DNA from: Megachile rotundata
Taxonomy: Eukaryota > Arthropoda > Insecta > Hymenoptera > Megachilidae
NCBI RefSeq assembly: GCF_050947335.1
Contig: NW_027473350.1
Coordinates: forward strand, 372,001 to 436,000
Reading direction: 5' to 3'
DNA length: 64,000 nucleotides
Shown: positions 32,674 through 49,716 of the stretch, piece after piece
How the letters are laid out: every line of letters begins with the position of its first letter
Position numbering within the stretch: position 1 is the stretch's first letter
Program-made: the position numbers and the translations under genes
Notes under the pieces: generated by a model
What the model was told of the DNA's origin: nothing
Databases searched by the model: none
What the model saw: only the letters and a program-made list of their open reading frames with translations

Positions 32674-34090
32674 AATCATACAATCGCAATCATACAATTA
32701 CAATCTCCAAAAACAATCTCCCAAATACAATCATACAATCAGAATCATACAATCACAATCATACAATCACAATCATACAATCAGAATCATACTATCACAA
32801 TCATACAATCATAATCATACAATCACAGTCATACAATCACAATCGTACAATCACAGTCATACAATCACAATCTTACAATCACAATCGTACTATCACAATC
32901 ACACAATCACAATCATACAATCACAATCATACAATCACAATCATACAATCACAATCATACAATCACAATCATGCAATCACAATCATACAATCATAATCAT
33001 ACAATGACAATCATACAATTACAATCATACAATCACAATCATACAATCACAATCATAAGATCACAATCATACAATCACAATCACACAATCACAATCATAC
33101 AATCACAATCATACAATCACAATCATACAATCACAATCATACAATCGCAAGCATACAATCACAATCATACAATCATAATCATACGATCACAATCATACAA
33201 TCACAATCATAGAACCACAATCAGACAATCACAATCATACAATCACAATCATACAATCACAATCATACAATCACAATCATACAATCACAATCATACAATC
33301 ACAATCATGCAATCACAATCATACAATCATAATCATACAATGACAATCATACAATTACAATCATACAATCACAATCATACAATCACAATCATACAATCAC
33401 AATCATAAGATCACAATCATACAATCACAATCACACAATCACAATCATACAATCACAATCATACAATCACAATCATACAATCACAATCATACAATCGCAA
33501 GCATACAATCACAATCATACAATCATAATCATACAATCACAATCATACAATCACAATCATAGAACCACAATCAGACAATCACAATCATACAATCACAATC
33601 ATACAATCACAATCATACAATCACAGTCATACAGTCACTATCATACTATCACAATCATACAATCACAATCATGCAATCACAATCATACAATCATAATCAG
33701 ACAATGACAATCATACAATCGCAATCATACAATCACAATCATACAATCACAATCATAGAACCACAATCAGACAATCACAATCATACAATCACAATCATAC
33801 AATCACAATCATACAATCACAATCATACAATCACAATCATACAATCACAATCATACAATCACAATCATACAATCACAGTCATACAATCACAGTCATACAA
33901 TCACTATCATACTATCACAATCATACAATCACAATCATACAATCGCAATCTTACAATCGCAGTCATACAATCGCAATCATACAATCACAATCACACAATC
34001 ACAATCATACAATCACAATCTTCCAGACACAGTCATACAATCACAATCATACAGTCACAATCATACTATCGCAATCATACAATCACAATC
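31750..34090 (+). repeat. Higher-order repeat G, copy 1
   Basis: It matches 36,300-38,640 at 4,548 bp: CATTCGCAATC at 32,037/36,585, TAGAACAAC at 32,231/36,779, CTCC at 32,705/37,253, and identical translated segments at 32,971/37,519. Differences are few, for example CAACCGC near 31,787 against CAATCGC, and TACGATC near 32,389 against TACGGTC near 36,936. Confidence 0.87.
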
Positions 34091-35805
34091 ATACCATCAC
34101 AATCATACAATCACAACCATACAATCATAATCATACAATCACAATCATACCATCATAATCATACAATCACAATCATACAATCGCAATCATACAATCGCAA
34201 TCATACAATCACAATCATACTATCGCAATCATACAATCACAATCATACCATCACAATCATACAATTACAATCATACAATCACAATCATACAATCACAATC
34301 ATAAGATCACAATCATACAATCACAATCATACAATCACAATCAAACACTCACAATCATTGAATCACAATCATACAATCACAATCATACGATCACAATCAT
34401 ACAATTACTACTATACAATCACAATCATACAAAAACAATCTTACAATCACAATCATACAATCACAATCATACAATCACAATCATGCAATCACAATCATAC
34501 AATCACAATCATACAATCAAAATCATACAATCACAATCATACAATCACAATCGTGCAATCACTGTCATACAATCGCAATCATACAATCGCAATCATACAA
34601 TCACAATCATACAATCACAATCATACAATCGCAAGCATACAATCACAATCATACAATCACAATCATACAATCGCAATCATACAATTACAATCTCCCAAAT
34701 ACAATCATACAATCACAATCAAACAATCACAATCATACTACCGCAATCATACAATCACAATCAGACCATCACAATCATACAATTACAATCATCAATCACA
34801 ATCATACAATCACAATCATACAATCAAAATCATACAATCGCAATCATACTATCACAATCATGCAATCACAATCATACAATCACAATCATACAATCACAAT
34901 CATACAATCACAATCATACTATCACAATCATACAATCACAATCATGCAATCACAATCATACAATCACAATCATACAATCACAATCATACAATCACAATCA
35001 TACAATCACAATCATACAATCACAATCATACAATCACAATCATAGAACCACAATCAGACAATCACAATCATACAATCACAATCGTACAATCACAATCATA
35101 CAATCACAATCATACAATCACAATCATACAATCACAATCATACAATCACAATCATACAATCACAATCATACAATCACAATCATACAATCACAATCGTGCA
35201 ATCACAATCATACAATCGCAATCATACAATCGCAATCATACAATCACAATCATACAATCACAATCATACAATCACAATCATACAATCACAATCATACAAT
35301 CACAATCAAACAATCACAATCATACTACCGCAATCATACAATCACAATCATACCTTCACAATCATACAATTACAATCATACAATCACAATCATACAATCA
35401 TAATCATACAATCAAAATCATACAATCGCAATCATACTATCACAATCATACAATCAAAATCATACAATCACAATCATACAATCACAATCATGCAATCACA
35501 ATCATACAATCACAATCATACAATCACAATCATACAATCACAATCATACTATCACAATCATACAATCACAATCATGCAATCACAATCATACAATCACAAT
35601 CATACAATCACAATCATACAATCACAATCATACAATCACAATCATACAATCACAATCATACAATCACAATCATACAATCACAATCATACAATCACAATCA
35701 TAGAACCACAATCAGACAATCACAATCATACAATCACAATCGTACAATCACAATCATACAATCACAATCATACAATCACAATCATACAATCACAATCATA
35801 CAATC
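32550..35805 (+). repeat. Higher-order repeat H, copy 1
   Basis: This 3.26-kb segment matches 42,520-45,776 at a constant 9,971 bp. Comparing the open frames of both copies, the only difference I found is A at 33,920 against G at 43,891. It includes the 1,413-bp module M. Such similarity suggests a very recent copy or strong homogenisation. Confidence 0.9.
34247..35659 (+). repeat. Module M (1,413 bp), copy 1
   Basis: The module is set from ACCATC to the base before the next ACCATC in its tandem copies. Distinctive variants in order are CAAACACTCACAATCATTG, ATTACTACTATAC, CATACAAAAACAATC, CGTGCAATCACTGTC, the 13-bp unit with CATCAATCAC at 34,790, and ATACCTTCAC. Its length is 101 units minus one base, explained by that deletion. 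It is the most variant-rich module in the right half. Confidence 0.9.
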
Positions 35806-36299
35806 GCAATCATACAATTACTATCTCCAAAATACAATATCCCAAATACAATCATACAATCAGAATCATACAATCACAATCATACAATCACAATCATACA
35901 ATCACAATCATACTATCACAATCATACAATCAGAATCATACAATCACAATCATACAATCGCAAGCATACAATCACAATCATACAATCACAATCATACAAT
36001 CACAATCATACAATCGCAATCATACAATTACAATCTCCCAAATACAGTCATACAACCACAATCATACAATCACAATCATACAATCACAATCATACTATCA
36101 CAATCATACAATCACAATCATGCAATCACAATCATACAATCATAATCAGACAATGACAATCATACAATCACAATCATACAATCACAATCATACAATCACA
36201 ATCATAGAACCACCATCAGACTATCACAATCATACAATCACAATCATACAATCACAATCATACAATCACAGTCATACAATCACAGTCATACAATCACTA

Positions 36300-38640
36300 T
36301 CATACTATCACAATCATACAATCACAATCATACAATCGCAATCATACAATCGCAGTCATACAATCGCAATCATACAATCACAATCACACAATCACAATCA
36401 TACAATCACAATCTTCCAGTCACAGTCATACAATCACAATCATACAGTCACAATCATACTATCGCAATCATACAATCACAATCATACCATCACAATCATA
36501 CAATCACAACCATACAATCATAATCATACAATCACAATCATACCATCATAATCATACAATCGCAATCATACAATCGCAATCATACATTCGCAATCATACA
36601 TTCACAATCATACAATCATAATCATACAATCATAATCATACAATCACAATCATACAATCACAATCATAGAACCACAATCAGACAATCACAATCATACCAT
36701 CACAATCATACAATCACAATCATACAATCACAGTCATACAATCACTATCATACTATCACAATCATACAATCACAATCATAGAACAACAATCAGACAATCA
36801 CAATCATACAATCACAATCGTACAATCACAATCATACAATCACAGTCATACGATCACAGTCATACAATCACAATCATACTATCACAATCATACAATCACA
36901 ATCATACAGTCACAATCATACTATCGCAATCATACGGTCACAATCATACCATCACAATCATACAATCACAACCATACAATCAGAATCATACAATCACAAC
37001 CATACAATCATAATCATACAATCACAATCATACAATCGCAATCATACAATCACAATAATACAATCACAATCATACAATCACAATCGTACTATCGCAATCA
37101 TACAATCACAATCATACCATCACCATCATACAATCACAATCATACAATCATAATCATACAATTACAATCATACAATCACAATCATACAATCACAATCATA
37201 CAATCACAATCATACAATCACAATCATACAATCGCAATCATACAATTACAATCTCCAAAAACAATCTCCCAAATACAATCATACAATCAGAATCATACAA
37301 TCACAATCATACAATCACAATCATACAATCACAATCATACTATCACAATCATACAATCATAATCATACAATCACAGTCATACAATCACAATCGTACAATC
37401 ACAGTCATACAATCACAATCTTACAATCACAATCGTACTATCACAATCACACAATCACAATCATACAATCACAATCATACAATCACAATCATACAATCAC
37501 AATCATACAATCACAATCATGCAATCACAATCATACAATCATAATCATACAATGACAATCATACAATTACAATCATACAATCACAATCATACAATCACAA
37601 TCATAAGATCACAATCATACAATCACAATCACACAATCACAATCATACAATCACAATCATACAATCACAATCATACAATCACAATCATACAATCGCAAGC
37701 ATACAATCACAATCATACAATCATAATCATACGATCACAATCATACAATCACAATCATAGAACCACAATCAGACAATCACAATCATACAATCACAATCAT
37801 ACAATCACAATCATACAATCACAATCATACAATCACAATCATACAATCACAATCATGCAATCACAATCATACAATCATAATCATACAATGACAATCATAC
37901 AATTACAATCATACAATCACAATCATACAATCACAATCATACAATCACAATCATAAGATCACAATCATACAATCACAATCACACAATCACAATCATACAA
38001 TCACAATCATACAATCACAATCATACAATCACAATCATACAATCGCAAGCATACAATCACAATCATACAATCATAATCATACAATCACAATCATACAATC
38101 ACAATCATAGAACCACAATCAGACAATCACAATCATACAATCACAATCATACAATCACAATCATACAATCACAGTCATACAGTCACTATCATACTATCAC
38201 AATCATACAATCACAATCATGCAATCACAATCATACAATCATAATCAGACAATGACAATCATACAATCGCAATCATACAATCACAATCATACAATCACAA
38301 TCATAGAACCACAATCAGACAATCACAATCATACAATCACAATCATACAATCACAATCATACAATCACAATCATACAATCACAATCATACAATCACAATC
38401 ATACAATCACAATCATACAATCACAGTCATACAATCACAGTCATACAATCACTATCATACTATCACAATCATACAATCACAATCATACAATCGCAATCTT
38501 ACAATCGCAGTCATACAATCGCAATCATACAATCACAATCACACAATCACAATCATACAATCACAATCTTCCAGACACAGTCATACAATCACAATCATAC
38601 AGTCACAATCATACTATCGCAATCATACAATCACAATCAT
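36300..38640 (+). repeat. Higher-order repeat G, copy 2
   Basis: Second copy of 31,750-34,090. The match ends at about 38,642, where this copy continues ATACAATC and copy 1 has ATACCATC (34,094). The same junction is the left edge of the 19.25-kb-spaced duplication. Confidence 0.87.
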
Positions 38641-41040
38641 ACAATCACAATCATACAATCACAATCATAGAACCACAATCAGACAATCACAATCATACAA
38701 TCACAATCGTACAATCACAATCATACAATCACAATCATACAATCACAATCATACAATCACAATCATACAATCACAATCATACAATCACAATCATACAATC
38801 ATAATCATATAATCACAATCATACAATCACAATCATACTATCGCAATCATACAATCACAATCATACCATCACAATCATACAATTACAATCATACAATCAC
38901 AATCATACAATCACAATCATAAGATCACAATCATACAATCACAATCATACAATCACAATCATACAATCACAATCATACAATCGCAATCATACAATTACAA
39001 TCTCCAAAATACAATATCCCAAATACAATCATACAATCAGAATCATACAATCACAATCATACAATCACAATCATACAATCACAATCATACTATCACAATC
39101 ATACAATCATAATCATACAATGACAATCATACAATCACAATCATACAATCACAATCATACAATCACAATCATACATTCACAATCATAAAACCACAATCAG
39201 ACAATCACAATCATACCATCACCATCATACAATCACAATCATACAATCATAATCATACAATTACAATCACACAATCACAATCATACAATCACAATCATAC
39301 AATCACAATCATACAATTACTATCTCCAAAATACAATATCCCAAATACAATCATACAATCAGAATCATACAATCACAATCATACAATCACAATCATACAA
39401 TCACAATCATACATTCACAATCATAAAACCACAATCAGACAATCACAATCATACCATCACCATCATACAATCACAATCATACAATCATAATCATACAATT
39501 ACAATCACACAATCACAATCATACAATCACAATCATACAATCGCAATCATACAATTACTATCTCCAAAATACAATATCCCAAATACAATCATACAATCAG
39601 AATCATACAATCACAATCATACAATCACAATCATACAATCACAATCATACTATCACAATCATACAATCAGAATCATACAATCACAATCATGCAATCGCAA
39701 GCATACAATCACAATCATACAATCACAATCATACAATCACAATCATACAATCACAATCATACAATCACAATCATACAATCACAATCATACAATCGCAATC
39801 ATACAGTTACAATCTCCCAAATACAATCATACAACCACAATCATACAATCACAATCATACAATCACAATCATACTATCACAATCATACAATCACAATCAT
39901 GCAATCACAATCATACAATCATAATCAGACAATGACAATCATACAATCACAATCATACAATCACAATCATACAATCACAATCATAGAACCACCATCAGAC
40001 TATCACAATCATACAATCACAATCATACAATCACAATCATACAATCACAGTCATACAATCACAGTCATACAATCACTATCATACTATCACAATCATACAA
40101 TCACAATCATACAATCGCAATCATACAATCGCAGTCATACAATCGCAATCATACAATCACAATCACACAATCACAATCATACAATCACAATCTTCCAGTC
40201 ACAGTCATACAATCACAATCATACAGTCACAATCATACTATCGCAATCATACAATCACAATCATACCATCACAATCATACAATCACAATCACACAATCAC
40301 AATCATACAATCACAATCATACAATCACAATCATACAATCACAATCATACAATCGCAAGCATACAATCACAATCATACAATCATAATCATACAATCACAA
40401 TCATACAATCACAATCATAGAACCACAATCAGACAATCACAATCATACAATCACAATCATACAATCACAATCATACAATCACAGTCATACAATCACTATC
40501 ATACTATCACAATCATACAATCACAATCATGCAATCACAATCATACAATCATAATCAGACAATGACAATCATACAATCACAACCATACAATCACAATCAT
40601 ACAATCACAATCATAGAACCACAATCAGACAATCACAATCATACAATCACAATCATACAATCACAATCATACAATCACAATCATACAATCACAATCATAC
40701 AATCACAATCATACAATCACAATCATACAATCACAATCATAGAACCACAATCAGACAATCACAATCATACAATCACAATCGTACGATCACAATCATACAA
40801 TCACAGTCATACGATCACAGTCATACAATCACAATCATACTATCACAATCATACTATCACAATCATACAATCATAATCATACAATCACAGTCATACAATC
40901 GCAATCATACAATCACAATCATACTATCACAATCATACTATCACAATCATACAATCATAATCATACAATCACAGTCATACAATCGCAATCATACAATCAC
41001 AATATTACAATCACAATCATACAATCACAATTGTACTATC

Positions 41041-41070
41041 GCAATCATACAATCACAATCACCATCATAC
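41041..41070 (+). repeat. Six-base slip in the array (ACAATCACAATCACCATCAT)
   Basis: An ACAATCACAATC pair is followed by ACCATCAT, giving 20 bp where 14 is expected: one hexamer too many, or eight bases lost from the ATACCATCACCATC pattern seen elsewhere. It breaks the 14-bp register at the hexamer boundary, supporting the 6+8 composition of the unit. The copy at 60,335 is its duplicate. Confidence 0.8.
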
Positions 41071-42519
41071 AATCACAATCATACAATCATAATCATACAA
41101 TTACAATCATACAATCACAATCATACAATCACAATCATACAGTCACAATCATACAATCACAATCTTACAATCACAATCTTACTATCACAATCATACAGTC
41201 ATAATCATACAATCACAATCATACAATCACAATCGTACAATCAAAAATCATACAATCATAATCATACAATCACAATCATACAATCACAATCATACAATCA
41301 CAGTCATACAATCACAATCTTACAATCACAATCATACTATCACAATCACACAATCACAATCATACAATCACAATCATACAATCAGAATCGTACAATCACA
41401 ATCATACAATCACAATCTTCCAGTCACAATCATACAATCACAATCTTACAATCGCAATCATACAATCGCAATCATACAATCACAATCATACAATCACAAT
41501 CATACAATCACAATCATACAATCGCAAGCATACAATCACAATCATACAATCATAATCATACGATCACAATCATACAATCACAATCATAGAACCACAATCA
41601 GACAATCACAATCATACAATCACAATCATACAATCACAATCATACAATCACAATCATACAATCACAATCATACAATCGCAATCATACAATTACAATCTCC
41701 AAAAACAATCTCCCAAATACAATCATACAATCAGAATCATACAATCACAATCATACAATCACAATCATACAATCACAATCATACTATCACAATCATACAA
41801 TCATAATCATACAATCACAGTCATACAATCACAATCGTACAATCACAGTCATACAATCACAATCTTACAATCACAATCGTACTATCACAATCACACAATC
41901 ACAATCATACAATCACAATCATACAATCACAATCATACAATCACAATCATACAATCACAATCATGCAATCACAATCATACAATCATAATCATACAATGAC
42001 AATCATACAATTACAATCATACAATCACAATCATACAATCACAATCATAAGATCACAATCATACAATCACAATCACACAATCACAATCATACAATCACAA
42101 TCATACAATCACAATCATACAATCACAATCATACAATCGCAAGCATACAATCACAATCATACAATCATAATCATACGATCACAATCATACAATCACAATC
42201 ATAGAACCACAATCAGACAATCACAATCATACAATCACAATCATACAATCACAATCATACAATCACAATCATACAATCACAATCATACAATCACAATCAT
42301 GCAATCACAATCATACAATCATAATCATACAATGACAATCATACAATTACAATCATACAATCACAATCATACAATCGCAAGCATACAATCACAATCATAC
42401 AATCATAATCATACGATCACAATCATACAATCACAATCATAGAACCACAATCAGACAATCACAATCATACAATCACAATCATACAATCACAATCATACAA
42501 TCACAATCATACAATCACA

Positions 42520-45500
42520 ATCATACAATCACAATCATACCATCACCATCATACAATCACAATCATACAATCATAATCATACAATTACAATCATACAATC
42601 ACAATCATACAATCACAATCATACAATCACAATCATACAATCACAATCATACAATCGCAATCATACAATTACAATCTCCAAAAACAATCTCCCAAATACA
42701 ATCATACAATCAGAATCATACAATCACAATCATACAATCACAATCATACAATCACAATCATACTATCACAATCATACAATCATAATCATACAATCACAGT
42801 CATACAATCACAATCGTACAATCACAGTCATACAATCACAATCTTACAATCACAATCGTACTATCACAATCACACAATCACAATCATACAATCACAATCA
42901 TACAATCACAATCATACAATCACAATCATACAATCACAATCATGCAATCACAATCATACAATCATAATCATACAATGACAATCATACAATTACAATCATA
43001 CAATCACAATCATACAATCACAATCATAAGATCACAATCATACAATCACAATCACACAATCACAATCATACAATCACAATCATACAATCACAATCATACA
43101 ATCACAATCATACAATCGCAAGCATACAATCACAATCATACAATCATAATCATACGATCACAATCATACAATCACAATCATAGAACCACAATCAGACAAT
43201 CACAATCATACAATCACAATCATACAATCACAATCATACAATCACAATCATACAATCACAATCATACAATCACAATCATGCAATCACAATCATACAATCA
43301 TAATCATACAATGACAATCATACAATTACAATCATACAATCACAATCATACAATCACAATCATACAATCACAATCATAAGATCACAATCATACAATCACA
43401 ATCACACAATCACAATCATACAATCACAATCATACAATCACAATCATACAATCACAATCATACAATCGCAAGCATACAATCACAATCATACAATCATAAT
43501 CATACAATCACAATCATACAATCACAATCATAGAACCACAATCAGACAATCACAATCATACAATCACAATCATACAATCACAATCATACAATCACAGTCA
43601 TACAGTCACTATCATACTATCACAATCATACAATCACAATCATGCAATCACAATCATACAATCATAATCAGACAATGACAATCATACAATCGCAATCATA
43701 CAATCACAATCATACAATCACAATCATAGAACCACAATCAGACAATCACAATCATACAATCACAATCATACAATCACAATCATACAATCACAATCATACA
43801 ATCACAATCATACAATCACAATCATACAATCACAATCATACAATCACAGTCATACAATCACAGTCATACAATCACTATCATACTATCACAGTCATACAAT
43901 CACAATCATACAATCGCAATCTTACAATCGCAGTCATACAATCGCAATCATACAATCACAATCACACAATCACAATCATACAATCACAATCTTCCAGACA
44001 CAGTCATACAATCACAATCATACAGTCACAATCATACTATCGCAATCATACAATCACAATCATACCATCACAATCATACAATCACAACCATACAATCATA
44101 ATCATACAATCACAATCATACCATCATAATCATACAATCACAATCATACAATCGCAATCATACAATCGCAATCATACAATCACAATCATACTATCGCAAT
44201 CATACAATCACAATCATACCATCACAATCATACAATTACAATCATACAATCACAATCATACAATCACAATCATAAGATCACAATCATACAATCACAATCA
44301 TACAATCACAATCAAACACTCACAATCATTGAATCACAATCATACAATCACAATCATACGATCACAATCATACAATTACTACTATACAATCACAATCATA
44401 CAAAAACAATCTTACAATCACAATCATACAATCACAATCATACAATCACAATCATGCAATCACAATCATACAATCACAATCATACAATCAAAATCATACA
44501 ATCACAATCATACAATCACAATCGTGCAATCACTGTCATACAATCGCAATCATACAATCGCAATCATACAATCACAATCATACAATCACAATCATACAAT
44601 CGCAAGCATACAATCACAATCATACAATCACAATCATACAATCGCAATCATACAATTACAATCTCCCAAATACAATCATACAATCACAATCAAACAATCA
44701 CAATCATACTACCGCAATCATACAATCACAATCAGACCATCACAATCATACAATTACAATCATCAATCACAATCATACAATCACAATCATACAATCAAAA
44801 TCATACAATCGCAATCATACTATCACAATCATGCAATCACAATCATACAATCACAATCATACAATCACAATCATACAATCACAATCATACTATCACAATC
44901 ATACAATCACAATCATGCAATCACAATCATACAATCACAATCATACAATCACAATCATACAATCACAATCATACAATCACAATCATACAATCACAATCAT
45001 ACAATCACAATCATAGAACCACAATCAGACAATCACAATCATACAATCACAATCGTACAATCACAATCATACAATCACAATCATACAATCACAATCATAC
45101 AATCACAATCATACAATCACAATCATACAATCACAATCATACAATCACAATCATACAATCACAATCGTGCAATCACAATCATACAATCGCAATCATACAA
45201 TCGCAATCATACAATCACAATCATACAATCACAATCATACAATCACAATCATACAATCACAATCATACAATCACAATCAAACAATCACAATCATACTACC
45301 GCAATCATACAATCACAATCATACCTTCACAATCATACAATTACAATCATACAATCACAATCATACAATCATAATCATACAATCAAAATCATACAATCGC
45401 AATCATACTATCACAATCATACAATCAAAATCATACAATCACAATCATACAATCACAATCATGCAATCACAATCATACAATCACAATCATACAATCACAA

Positions 45501-45776
45501 TCATACAATCACAATCATACTATCACAATCATACAATCACAATCATGCAATCACAATCATACAATCACAATCATACAATCACAATCATACAATCACAATC
45601 ATACAATCACAATCATACAATCACAATCATACAATCACAATCATACAATCACAATCATACAATCACAATCATAGAACCACAATCAGACAATCACAATCAT
45701 ACAATCACAATCGTACAATCACAATCATACAATCACAATCATACAATCACAATCATACAATCACAATCATACAATC
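42520..45776 (+). repeat. Higher-order repeat H, copy 2
   Basis: Near-identical copy of 32,550-35,805. It leaves the match at about 45,776, where it continues into an ATAATCATATAATC variant and copy 1 continues into a TCGCAATC and TACTATCTCC landmark. Confidence 0.9.
44218..45630 (+). repeat. Module M, copy 2
   Basis: Lies 9,971 bp from copy 1 inside repeat H. It has the same ordered variants and the same one-base deletion, at 44,761. Confidence 0.9.
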
Positions 45777-46890
45777 ACAATCATACAATCATAATCATAT
45801 AATCACAATCATACAATCACAATCATACTATCGCAATCATACAATCACAATCATACCATCACAATCATACAATTACAATCATACAATCACAATCATACAA
45901 TCACAATCATAAGATCACAATCATACAATCACAATCATACAATCACAATCATACAATTACAATCACACAATCACAATCATACAATCACAATCATACAATC
46001 ACAATCATACAATCGCAATCATACAATTACTATCTCCAAAATACAATATCCCAAATACAATCATACAATCAGAATCATACAATCACAATCATACAATCAC
46101 AATCATACAATCACAATCATACTATCACAATCATACAATCAGAATCATACATTCACAATCATAAAACCACAATCAGACAATCACAATCATACCATCACCA
46201 TCATACAATCACAATCATACAATCATAATCATACAATAACAATCACACAATCACAATCATAAGATCACAATCATACAATCACAATCATACAATCACAATC
46301 ATACAATCACAATCATACAATCGCAATCATACAATTACAATCTCCAAAATACAATATCCCAAATACAATCATACAATCAGAATCATACAATCACAATCAT
46401 ACAATCACAATCATACAATCACAATCATACTATCACAATCATACAATCATAATCATACAATGACAATCATACAATCACAATCATACAATCACAATCATAC
46501 AATCACAATCATACAATCACAATCATACAATCACAATCATACATTCACAATCATAAAACCACAATCAGACAATCACAATCATACCATCACCATCACACAA
46601 TCACAATCATACAATCATAATCATACAATTACAATCACACAATCACAATCATACAATCACAATCATACAATCACAATCATACAATCACAATCATACAATC
46701 GCAATCATACAATTACTATCTCCAAAATACAATATCCCAAATACAATCATACAATCAGAATCATACAATCACAATCATACAATCACAATCATACAATCAC
46801 AATCATACTATCACAATCATACAATCAGAATCATACAATCACAATCATACAATCGCAAGCATACAATCACAATCATACAATCACAATCAT

Positions 46891-48303
46891 ACCATCACAA
46901 TCATACAATTACAATCATACAATCACAATCATACAATCACAATCATAAGATCACAATCATACAATCACAATCATACAATCACAATCAAACACTCACAATC
47001 ATTGAATCACAATCATACAATCACAATCATACGATCACAATCATACAATTACTACTATACAATCACAATCATACAAAAACAATCTTACAATCACAATCAT
47101 ACAATCACAATCATACAATCACAATCATGCAATCACAATCATACAATCACAATCATACAATCAAAATCATACAATCACAATCATACAATCACAATCGTGC
47201 AATCACTGTCATACAATCGCAATCATACAATCGCAATCATACAATCACAATCATACAATCACAATCATACAATCGCAAGCATACAATCACAATCATACAA
47301 TCACAATCATACAATCGCAATCATACAATTACAATCTCCCAAATACAATCATACAATCACAATCAAACAATCACAATCATACTACCGCAATCATACAATC
47401 ACAATCAGACCATCACAATCATACAATTACAATCATCAATCACAATCATACAATCACAATCATACAATCAAAATCATACAATCGCAATCATACTATCACA
47501 ATCATGCAATCACAATCATACAATCACAATCATACAATCACAATCATACAATCACAATCATACTATCACAATCATACAATCACAATCATGCAATCACAAT
47601 CATACAATCACAATCATACAATCACAATCATACAATCACAATCATACAATCACAATCATACAATCACAATCATACAATCACAATCATAGAACCACAATCA
47701 GACAATCACAATCATACAATCACAATCGTACAATCACAATCATACAATCACAATCATACAATCACAATCATACAATCACAATCATACAATCACAGTCATA
47801 CAATCACAATCATACAATCACAATCATACAATCACAATCGTGCAATCACAATCATACAATCGCAATCATACAATCGCAATCATACAATCACAATCATACA
47901 ATCACAATCATACAATCACAATCATACAATCACAATCATACAATCACAATCAAACAATCACAATCATACTACCGCAATCATACAATCACAATCATACCTT
48001 CACAATCATACAATTACAATCATACAATCACAATCATACAATCATAATCATACAATCAAAATCATACAATCGCAATCATACTATCACAATCATACAATCA
48101 AAATCATACAATCACAATCATACAATCACAATCATGCAATCACAATCATACAATCACAATCATACAATCACAATCATACAATCACAATCATACTATCACA
48201 ATCATACAATCACAATCATGCAATCACAATCATACAATCACAATCATACAATCACAATCATACAATCACAATCATACAATCACAATCATACAATCACAAT
48301 CAT
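46891..48303 (+). repeat. Module M, copy 3 (tandem with copy 4)
   Basis: Lies 2,673 bp from copy 2 and directly abuts copy 4. It shares with copy 4 a private CACAGTC variant (G at 47,795; A in copies 1, 2 and 5), so copies 3 and 4 arose from each other. The deletion marker is at 47,434. Confidence 0.92.
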
Positions 48304-49716
48304 ACCATCACAATCATACAATTACAATCATACAATCACAATCATACAATCACAATCATAAGATCACAATCATACAATCACAATCATACAATCACAATCA
48401 AACACTCACAATCATTGAATCACAATCATACAATCACAATCATACGATCACAATCATACAATTACTACTATACAATCACAATCATACAAAAACAATCTTA
48501 CAATCACAATCATACAATCACAATCATACAATCACAATCATGCAATCACAATCATACAATCACAATCATACAATCAAAATCATACAATCACAATCATACA
48601 ATCACAATCGTGCAATCACTGTCATACAATCGCAATCATACAATCGCAATCATACAATCACAATCATACAATCACAATCATACAATCGCAAGCATACAAT
48701 CACAATCATACAATCACAATCATACAATCGCAATCATACAATTACAATCTCCCAAATACAATCATACAATCACAATCAAACAATCACAATCATACTACCG
48801 CAATCATACAATCACAATCAGACCATCACAATCATACAATTACAATCATCAATCACAATCATACAATCACAATCATACAATCAAAATCATACAATCGCAA
48901 TCATACTATCACAATCATGCAATCACAATCATACAATCACAATCATACAATCACAATCATACAATCACAATCATACTATCACAATCATACAATCACAATC
49001 ATGCAATCACAATCATACAATCACAATCATACAATCACAATCATACAATCACAATCATACAATCACAATCATACAATCACAATCATACAATCACAATCAT
49101 AGAACCACAATCAGACAATCACAATCATACAATCACAATCGTACAATCACAATCATACAATCACAATCATACAATCACAATCATACAATCACAATCATAC
49201 AATCACAGTCATACAATCACAATCATACAATCACAATCATACAATCACAATCGTGCAATCACAATCATACAATCGCAATCATACAATCGCAATCATACAA
49301 TCACAATCATACAATCACAATCATACAATCACAATCATACAATCACAATCATACAATCACAATCAAACAATCACAATCATACTACCGCAATCATACAATC
49401 ACAATCATACCTTCACAATCATACAATTACAATCATACAATCACAATCATACAATCATAATCATACAATCAAAATCATACAATCGCAATCATACTATCAC
49501 AATCATACAATCAAAATCATACAATCACAATCATACAATCACAATCATGCAATCACAATCATACAATCACAATCATACAATCACAATCATACAATCACAA
49601 TCATACTATCACAATCATACAATCACAATCATGCAATCACAATCATACAATCACAATCATACAATCACAATCATACAATCACAATCATACAATCACAATC
49701 ATACAATCACAATCAT
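48304..49716 (+). repeat. Module M, copy 4
   Basis: Exact 1,413-bp tandem successor of copy 3, with the private G at 49,208 and the deletion marker at 48,847. The longest open frame in the window (47,002-49,872) runs through both copies. The match to the right flank of copy 2 continues to about 49.83 kb. Confidence 0.92.

Larger units (their letters stand above)
35760..44722 (+). repeat. Large segmental duplication I, copy 1 (about 9 kb)
   Basis: The part 35.76-38.64 kb matches 53.43-56.3 kb at about 17,669 bp (single-unit steps to 17,655 and 17,683). The part 38.64-44.72 kb matches 57.89-64.0 kb at 19,250, then 19,264, then 19,278 bp. Order and orientation are kept. Rare singletons such as the extra-base unit TCAAAAATCA (41,241/60,519) and the six-base slip (41,057/60,335) occur once in each copy, which is strong support. 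Confidence 0.87.

Noticed and set aside
33671..36145. 824-codon open frame as a protein-coding gene
   Set aside because: The frame is pure 14-mer repeat. Equivalent peptides are read in the other + frames (for example 34,483-35,403), and start and stop come from single repeat-unit variants. There is no conserved domain, signal peptide or nonrepetitive end.
43642..45912. 756-codon open frame as a paralogue of the 33.7-kb frame
   Set aside because: Similarity is explained by the 9,971-bp DNA duplication of noncoding repeat, and there is no evidence of coding selection.
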